Shown: positions 46,180-52,794 of the stretch, one piece after another
Layout of the letters: every line of letters begins with the position of its first letter
How positions within the stretch are numbered: position 1 is the first letter of the stretch
Origin: Perkinsus olseni
Lineage: Eukaryota > Perkinsozoa > Perkinsida > Perkinsidae
Direction of reading: 5' to 3'
Assembly: GCA_013115135.1 (NCBI GenBank)
Contig: JABANP010000379.1
Coordinates: forward strand, 1-52,794
Length of the DNA stretch: 52,794 nucleotides
Position numbers and translations under genes: made by a program
The notes under the pieces: model-generated
Told to the model about the DNA's origin: nothing
Seen by the model: only the letters and a program-made list of their open reading frames with translations
Databases searched by the model: none

Positions 46180-47617
46180 AGCGACTTGTGGTGACGGCTG
46201 GCCAGGAGCTTGAGCAGAGATCGGGGTTGCCAGGGTTGTGGACTCTTGAACTTGGACTGTCGAGGATGAAGGGCCAATCGACGGTTGGGGTTGTGCAGAG
46301 GGCGGTCTAGGCTCGTTGATGTTGAAGGCTTCGGCCGCTGAAGGCAGGGGGTGTGAGGCCATGGAAGTGGGTTTAAACAGTCGAGCTCGGTCCTTCATCT
46401 CCCTGAAAACTGAGAACAGCTGATCGATGGTGCAGAGTCGACCGTGGGGGATCGACCTGTTTGCAGGCGGAGTAGAACCAATCATTATACGGCTCTCTGA
46501 GGCCGCGGAGAACTGAGAGGCAGACGTGACTCACATCGACATGTTTGGCACAGGCTTGAATTTCTAGAAGGTGCTCTGTCAACATTTCTAGAAAGTCGCT
46601 GACGGAAAGCAGTTCCTTGTTGGCACTCATAGATAGACTTAAGAAGGATGATAGCGTCACTCTCGAACCTGTAGTATCGAAGTAAATAGCTAACCGTGTA
46701 GTGCCAGAGTAGGTAGTAGTAATGGCGTGAGGTCAAATTACAATTAAATTCGATAGCTTGCCGGTCGAGAATCTCCTTACTGAGGGGGCCTTGTTGAGAG
46801 CAAAGGAGATAAAAGATCTAACTGCGACCGGGGCGGTGGGAGACTGCCACTGCACTTGGCAGAAGCGCTCCCAGCGGCGGATAAGGGAGGTGGTGGTAGT
46901 GCAGTCACTCTCGGAACCCGTGAATGGCGGGTTGTTCTTAGTCCAAAGCTCACCCATGTTTGTTGCTTGCACTGCCATACGGTTCAGCTCGCTGTGGGGA
47001 ATGTTATCGTCAGCTCCCGTGTTGGCAGTAGGGGTCAGAGGATCTGGCGCCATTCACCGTTGGCGGATAGGACCGTAATGAACTCGTTGGCAGAGGTCGG
47101 CGGCTGGTGGGGTTGCTTCTCAGCGGAAGTAGGTCTCGCAAATGGAGTACTCCGTAGGGAACCGTGGAGAGGAGTATCCTTCTGCTTGACCAGTGTAGTG
47201 GTAGCTCCGAGGAAGCGATGTTTCATGGGACTGGGCGCAGGGCTCGTTAGTAGGCGCGGCCTGGTCAAAGGCGTTGTAGCTCACCGTGTAGTCGAAGAGA
47301 GTTCATCGTGGGCCAGGGATGGAGAGCTGGTTGGCATTGTCTGCTTCTTGTGCGGGAGGGCATCTTGTCAACAGTGGTCCGGGTGGAGGCTGGCTCGAGG
47401 TAGAGGTGAGTGGCCAGGTAGGGACGGGGTCAGCGGTGGCTTGGTGCTGTCCGGTTGTCTGGGCGTGGTCGACTTGCGGTGTGGGTGCTCGCCGAGATTG
47501 AGGAGCTTGCTGTTGCCGGCGCCGGAGTTGGGGTTGCAACTCCGACTGAGTGTAGGTGTAGGGGGGTGGTAGTCGGGATGCTGTGCTAGCCGTGGAGAGC
47601 GGCGCGGGTAACAGACG

Positions 47618-47630
47618 GTTCTCGGATGAT
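47618..47630 (-). promoter_or_regulatory. Putative primer-binding site, element 2
   Basis: ATCATCCGAGAAC directly after the LTR on the minus strand, identical to element 1. Confidence 0.5.
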
Positions 47631-47799
47631 TGTGCTGATCATCGGTCATGATAAATGGGAACGCAAGTCCACAGGAGTGTGGATATAAAAAGAATAATCT
47701 TAGTTTTTGTATTACATGCCATGTTCTACACTGCGACGGTTTCACCCTTAGGCGAGCGAGTCTATATACGGATCTTTGCAGTGAGAAATGGCGAGGACA
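47631..47799 (-). repeat. 5' LTR of element 2 (169 bp)
   Basis: Contains the ATG (47649-47647) from which the gag frame starts. See the 3' LTR for the match. Confidence 0.88.
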
Positions 47800-49665
47800 C
47801 TATCACTGCGTACTTTCCGAGGGTTCCGCCCGGTCCAAGGTGAGGAGGCATCTGATTTTTGAAGCTTCTATGCGTCATAGGCTATGACTCATAGCCTTCA
47901 CCCAGGTTGGGTGCGCCAGGCTCGAGCAGCGCAAACACCGAAATCAATCTCCGCGTGACATCTCATGGTGGTTTTGCTCAGCAGGAGCTTCGCAAGCTCC
48001 TAGAGAAGTAATCCGGCTTTCTGCCGCGCTACTCATTCTTTCTTCTCAGATATAGGATAAATCCAGTCAGCTTTACGACTCGACAGTGTTACCGGCTGGC
48101 GGAGCTGTGATGGTTAAGCTTCCCTGAGCACGCCTTGATATGAGGGATGCTCTGTATCGCCGTACATCCCCTAATGATACATGACTAGTATACCGTAGCC
48201 TTAACGTTCTGGATGCGTGTTTCGATCTCGCGGCGTACTCGTGGAGGAAACGGCATCTGGACTCATCCGTTTGCAGAACTTGCCCTACCCATTTGGATTT
48301 CCACAGTCACTGTATTAGTACAGTTCTTAACTTGGGACTCACAAGGGACCGTCCCATGAATTAGAGGCGGAGCTCGCCGAGTGCACCGTGCTTAGCACGT
48401 CGACTTACCCACCAATTTATCGGTCTGCGTTTGTGAGCGTCATCGCACGAACAATGCGGCTGAATCATTACACTTGATGTTGAAACTTATGATTGATCGC
48501 TGCCATCCTAATATACGTCTATTTCTTCGAAAGCCTAAGGGTGCTCAGGCAGAGAGCGGGATCAAACCGGTGGACGAACTACGGGCCCATCGAAGGGCTG
48601 GAGCAGAGGTTCCTAGACGAGGGCAGTGATAGAAGCGCTAAGATCGAGGATTCTCAGTGAGAGAGATCTTCAGTAGCCGGGCTCCGCTAGTACTCATGGT
48701 GGACGCTCTCGCTAAGGTCAAGCTGAAGCTTCCAGGCCCCCAGAGGAGCCGCTTTCTGGACACGCGCCTCCCATGTGCTCATGCGGGATGCCCGCGGCGT
48801 TTTCGTTGGTAAACGCAACACATCTTCGTATGAATGAGTTACGTGGCTGGTTATCCTAATAGCAGCAGTCATAGGACCGTCGTTAAATCATTGACTGGTG
48901 AGTCATTAAGTAAAGCCATTTAAAAGAATCCTTCATCTCAGATAGCCTGTCATCATGGCAGATCCAAGGAATTCAAAGGCGAATATGAGGACCCACCAGC
49001 AGAGCCAAATTGGTAGGAGCCTCCAACCAAAAGAATTTCTTTCTTTGAAAGGGAAGAATCTTGGTTTGATCAAATGACATTGTGGTAAAGAGAAGCTTCC
49101 TCTCGGAAGAGAAGTGGAGTATTGTGCATATGTTCGAAAGCCCGCAACAGATGTAATGGTTTAGTAGGGGAAGCTGAAGGAATGCAGAAAAATGCAGACT
49201 CATTGAAAGTATGCGATCTGCTGGGGAATACTTTCGAAAGCGTCTGTGGCAAAAGACCCTGAGTAAAGCTTCTTCCTGAAAGTTCAGAAGTCATCATCAA
49301 GAATCATCAGTAATCATCGTTCGGTGCGTCCGGATCCGGAGGGAGACGATAAATCACCTCAGAAATCTCTTCACCAGTGATAAGAGCTTGCCCATTTTTT
49401 CCCTATGTTATGAACAGTGGAAATTCTGAGTTTGGACTTTGCCGGGCTCCTCCACCCTCAATGGAAGGAAATGGAGGGATGCATTCGAGTTTCGGCTAGC
49501 AGGCGACAGGCTGAGATAGAATTCAGGCAGACAAGCGATAGATGCAGGAGGCAAAGAGCTTAAAGCAATAAAGTCAGTTAAAGGACTGCCAAAGCCAGAT
49601 TTCGGACCCGGGTTTCCGGTTTCGGTATCTCCCAGAGAAGACAAGTTGGGAGGACTCCGGATCTA

Positions 49666-49754
49666 GTCCCACAAGACTGGGGTCACACACGGTATGACAC
49701 CAGTCTTGTGACTCCCCACCTGAGTCTTGTGAGCTCACACCAGTCTTGTGGGAC
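49666..49754. repeat. Inverted and direct repeat cluster (CCAGTCTTGTG motif)
   Basis: GTCCCACAAGACTGG at 49666-49680 is the exact reverse complement of 49740-49754. Between them ACACCAGTCTTGTGA and TGAGTCTTGTGAG repeat the motif. Confidence 0.8.
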
Positions 49755-50253
49755 CGGGCCAAATGACACCAGTGGTGTGACGTGAGTCACTCGCTTTTCA
49801 GGGTAGAGGTCGCAGGAAACCTCCGGTGAGGTTACCTCGCTTGGCAGCTGGTAGCTGCGCCTGCCGATCTACTTTTCACAGCGACTATAATTTTACGGTC
49901 GGGTGCTGGCGAATAAACTGGAGAAGTTTCCGAGTAGGAAACGGTAAAAGTGAATGGAGAGTTTCCCGCGGCGGTAATGCTCAGAGCCTCATAGTGATGG
50001 CCGAGGAGGGATTCCAGCCAGAAGAAGCCAGCCGCAAGTCAGTGACCTTCTCCCTTAGACTCTAAGAGCTGGAGGTCTAAAGAGTTCATCTATAGAGTTA
50101 AGAGGGACCACAGGCTGCTTAGCACTGGCAGCAAGCTCGTTAGCGAGGGTTTCACTGTGGAGCCTCTGTGGAGCTCAGAAAAAGGCATTCGATTTGCATT
50201 ATTAGAGTAGATGGGCGAACAACAGCTCTATGCAGAACCTCAGGGCGTAACCT

Positions 50254-50268
50254 CTGGAAAATTTCCAG
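50254..50268. repeat. Odd palindrome (7+1+7)
   Basis: CTGGAAA-A-TTTCCAG, perfect. Confidence 0.75.
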
Positions 50269-50412
50269 GAGGTTGCGCTAATTCCAGTGGAAATTGCTGA
50301 GTACTAAACAGCTTCATGAAGGTCGGAATGCAGCATCCTCCGGTTTGAGAGTTGGAACAAGCTAGTACTGAATTCGAGACCAGAGTACCAGGAAAAGTAG
50401 TTCTCTTAACCG

Positions 50413-50427
50413 CTGGTAGACTACCAG
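50413..50427. repeat. Odd palindrome (7+1+7)
   Basis: CTGGTAG-A-CTACCAG, perfect. Confidence 0.75.
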
Positions 50428-51500
50428 TAACTGCTTACAGAAATGCAAAATTAGGGGAGTAAAGATGAAAGGCCATGCACTTTCAGCATCTTCGTCAGAT
50501 TCAATCTGGCGAGATTGATAAAGGATTGTGTGTGTTGTCAGGTTTATGCTTGACATCACGAAGGAAAGATTAGTTGTTGGCATATACCGATGATCTTTTG
50601 ATGCTTGGACCTCACCAGAGAGTTGTGAGAAGTTTTTCCACAACGTTGGCTCGCACGATCCTCTAAACCTGAGAAATTTCGAGGCACCAAAACAAAGTGG
50701 ATGGTGCGGCTGCAGTATCTGTTCTGTTGTGTTCGTATCTGAGTGCTGCGATGGGGAGGAGGGAAGAGGAAGTACAGCGGGATGGGAATAACCCTGACAG
50801 GTGACATCCGCCGATCAACTGGACTTCAGCAGATGCGAAAGGATAGAGGCCCTCTAGAGAGGGCTTCTACCAAGTGCTGAGGCGGCCTCTGCCAGCTTGG
50901 CGAGTAGTGCCAAGATGGTTCCCTAGGGGAAGGAAGTTTCTAGTATGAACTGGCTAAGACTCGGCTGAGGCTCTGTATCAGCAGCAGTCCCCTCGAGCTT
51001 AGGCACCGCGATGAGAGATCAATCTTATCTCTTATCCCTCAGGATCATAGTGGACATCCTGAGCCTTGCAGTGCGCATCTAGCACCTGGCTTTTACCCAG
51101 CACTGAGTAGAGTGGCTGGATGGCTCTTTCACCGAGTACTGCTGCCTATAAAGTGTTGTTAGGTTCGGCTAGGCGAGATAAGATATCCAACGAGGCAACT
51201 CCTCACAGGAATTGGCAGAGGCGAGGAACGGTCGATTCTATATTATAGGATCAGCGCGCTATTCACTGTTGCCCTCACACAGTCGGCGTATGCCTCTGTT
51301 GCTGGCCCACGCTCGTGAGCCGTCGAGATCGAAGGCCCACGGTCGATGAGATCAGCCTCGTCTTTGCTGCGTTGTATGACTTGTCCTTCAAGTTGTAGTC
51401 CTAGTTTAGACTCTAGACCTTAGGAGACAACAAACTTTTTTGACTCTGTACATGCGTTACAGAGTAGATACTACACAATGCCTGGCGGGCGTGCTCTCCA

Positions 51501-51529
51501 CGACTCCGCAGGCATTGCCTGCGGAGTCG
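51501..51529. repeat. Odd palindrome (14+1+14)
   Basis: CGACTCCGCAGGCA, central T, then its exact reverse complement. Confidence 0.85.
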
Positions 51530-51669
51530 GAAATCCCTACAAGATCTCGCTTCTGCGGTGAGTCACTCAGCGACTGACTCTCACTTGCCAGTGGCACGCG
51601 ACACGTGAGTCACTTCCGCTATCTCGTACTTATGCACGCAAAACGCAGGCACCTTCTCTCACTTCTTAA

Positions 51670-51690
51670 GGGTTCGCAGCCTGCGAACCC
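51670..51690. repeat. Odd palindrome (10+1+10)
   Basis: GGGTTCGCAG, central C, CTGCGAACCC. Confidence 0.8.
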
Positions 51691-51995
51691 TGCGAATCCT
51701 GAAGAAGCCCGCAGAAGTTTAGAAGACTGGTCGGAATGCTAGATATCACCCGTGTGTTGTTTGTGAAGAGGCTACGGTAACGTCTGGGAGCTCTGCTGGT
51801 ATTAGTGTGCGGCTCGACGCATGTGAATAGGACGCTGCGAAAGCATGCGAAATTCTAAATGCCATCTGCTGACAGCATGCGCACTGCCGAAGGTTCCTGC
51901 AGAAAGGTGAGGATAGAAATGATCGCCTCTGCTGGCGGTAAGTCCTCGCTTCGAGTCGGGTTTGTGCACTCCGAAGAGCAAGTCCAGAGACGCTG

Positions 51996-52020
51996 GAGAC
52001 TCGATAAGTTATCGAGTCTC
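51996..52020. repeat. Odd palindrome (12+1+12)
   Basis: GAGACTCGATAA, central G, TTATCGAGTCTC. Confidence 0.85.
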
Positions 52021-52794
52021 GAGCGACTCACTCCGCACAGTCTGAGCGTCGTCATGACGGAGTCAGCGACTCCGAGTGACTCGAGACCAGAGTCGCGTGT
52101 CCGTCCATAAACTCGCTAACTTCTGCGCAGAAAGGAACCACGACAGGTAGGACGTAATGTCCGGGCCAAGCCCGCGATCGATTGATCGCATTTCATTTCT
52201 CTCGACCGAAGATCTTGCTCCCCGAGTTGCACTGCGGTCACCGAAGTTCGGTGAAGCGACAGAGTCACCTGCCCCTTATCGTGAGTCACTCATCCGAGGA
52301 TATTAGACTAATAATTGTAACGGGAGACAGAGAAGGTAATAGCTGATTCTTTGCATCGCCTGAGCACAAAACCTATCAGTTCTCAATCGTCTGGGACTAT
52401 TTGTGCTCTACCCTGGATAGCTTCTGATGAAAGAGATGAAGGATACGCATGCTGTTGGCTTACATGCACAATCATCTTGAGAGCTGAAGAGAGGGAGATA
52501 GGTGTAACTGTTCACTTTTGGCGTGTTGGCTAGGAACAGTCAGCTCCGGAGCAGCTTCCTGCTATGTATTGTAGAGTTTATGATGGACAGAGTCATCCTC
52601 CGGCAAGACTCAACGCGGCGAGCCGATGTGAGGGTGTTTTCGCAAACGTGGACAGCAGCCTGGACGACAGCGTAAGCTGGGTTGGGGCGCCAGTCTCACG
52701 TCCCCGCCGACGCTGGCACTGGAGTGCCGGTACTCTATTAGCCTGGGGTTTGAACTGTGACGTGTCCAGCTTTAGGTTGTCCATTTAATGATAA

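Larger units (their letters stand above)
44682..47649 (-). pseudogene. Gag-protease region of element 2, broken into several frames
   Basis: From ATG 47649 (inside the 5' LTR; MTDDQHNHPRT) the gag frame is lost and regained in pieces: 47649-47368, 47053-46733, 46736-46485, 46660-46373, 46485-45895 and 46277-44682. Recognisable parts are the capsid-like stretch, zinc knuckles CSRCYRNGHRPAQC and CPCGSSKHPKDQC, a third CDRCQSMGHRAGMC, and the protease motif RAILDSGAGLCYA. At least four frame changes relative to element 1 indicate decay or homopolymer errors. Confidence 0.75.
40948..47799 (-). mobile_element. LTR retrotransposon, element 2, related to element 1, frame-broken gag/protease
   Basis: LTRs 40948-41113 (166 bp) and 47631-47799 (169 bp) differ mainly by three single-base indels in A/T runs. 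Minus-strand ends are TGTCCT .. AGCACA. The internal order is the same as in element 1 and the primer-binding region is identical. Gag and protease are spread over several frames while pol is open. No clear target duplication was found. Confidence 0.85.
47800..52794. other. Gene-poor region, no recognisable coding sequence
   Basis: 5 kb with only short open frames in all six frames and no domain I recognise. It holds perfect short palindromes, a 15-bp inverted repeat and four copies of GTGAGTCACT. Confidence 0.5.

Overview
The window looks like nuclear DNA of an alveolate protist, most likely a Perkinsus-type genome. I infer this from intron-dense genes with short, strictly GT..AG introns, a CRT-like/DMT transporter set, a CCCH zinc-finger protein and a Mei2-type RRM protein that share a short KNTF motif, a branched-chain 2-oxoacid dehydrogenase E2, and degenerate LTR retroelements. 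Nothing bacterial is present: no operons, no ribosome binding sites and no CRISPR. GTG/TTG starts were therefore ignored and the first suitable ATG was used.

Layout. 0-2.1 kb (+): the 3' end of one POT-family peptide transporter and a complete intronless paralogue. 3.0-19.8 kb (-): five intron-rich genes head to tail: CFIm25 (3'-end processing), mitochondrial E2 with two lipoyl domains, a CCCH zinc-finger protein, an unknown tail-anchored-looking protein, and the NatC subunit NAA35. I worked out exon models by hand; reading phases close at every junction except one single-base problem in NAA35. 20.2-23.6 kb (+): an intronless DMT-type transporter (one-base frameshift in a T run) and an intronless Mei2-like RRM protein. 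24.3-30.9 kb (-): a poorly resolved gene, two intronless tandem CRT-like transporters, and a 9-exon RING-CH (MARCH-like) membrane protein. 31.1-40.2 kb (-): an almost intact LTR retrotransposon whose single 2785-codon ORF begins inside the 5' LTR and stops inside the 3' LTR; the 3' LTR is split by a ~495 bp LINE/SINE-like insertion. 40.9-47.8 kb (-): a second related element with near-identical LTRs and a frame-broken gag/protease. 47.8-52.8 kb: no recognisable gene, but clusters of short perfect palindromes and a repeated 10-mer.

The most unusual biology is in the introns. Several short introns are little more than a tRNA(Ser/Leu)-like unit: the 5' splice site sits in the D-arm-like GTGG..GTTAAGG block, followed by a B-box-like GGTTCGAATCC and often a T-run plus CAG as 3' splice site. 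All seven such units lie in introns in the sense orientation. A second set of micro-introns (43-48 nt) in E2 shares a 13-mer core (GCGCCACGAAATT) in either orientation; more copies occur in larger introns, beside a stop codon and once inside coding sequence. Longer introns hold a third dispersed family with GTTTCAC..GTGAAAC ends. Together these look like families of intron-generating elements (introners). The two paralogous lipoyl domains of E2 share one intron position and differ at three, which fits recent intron gain. Novelty is my inference; I could not search databases.
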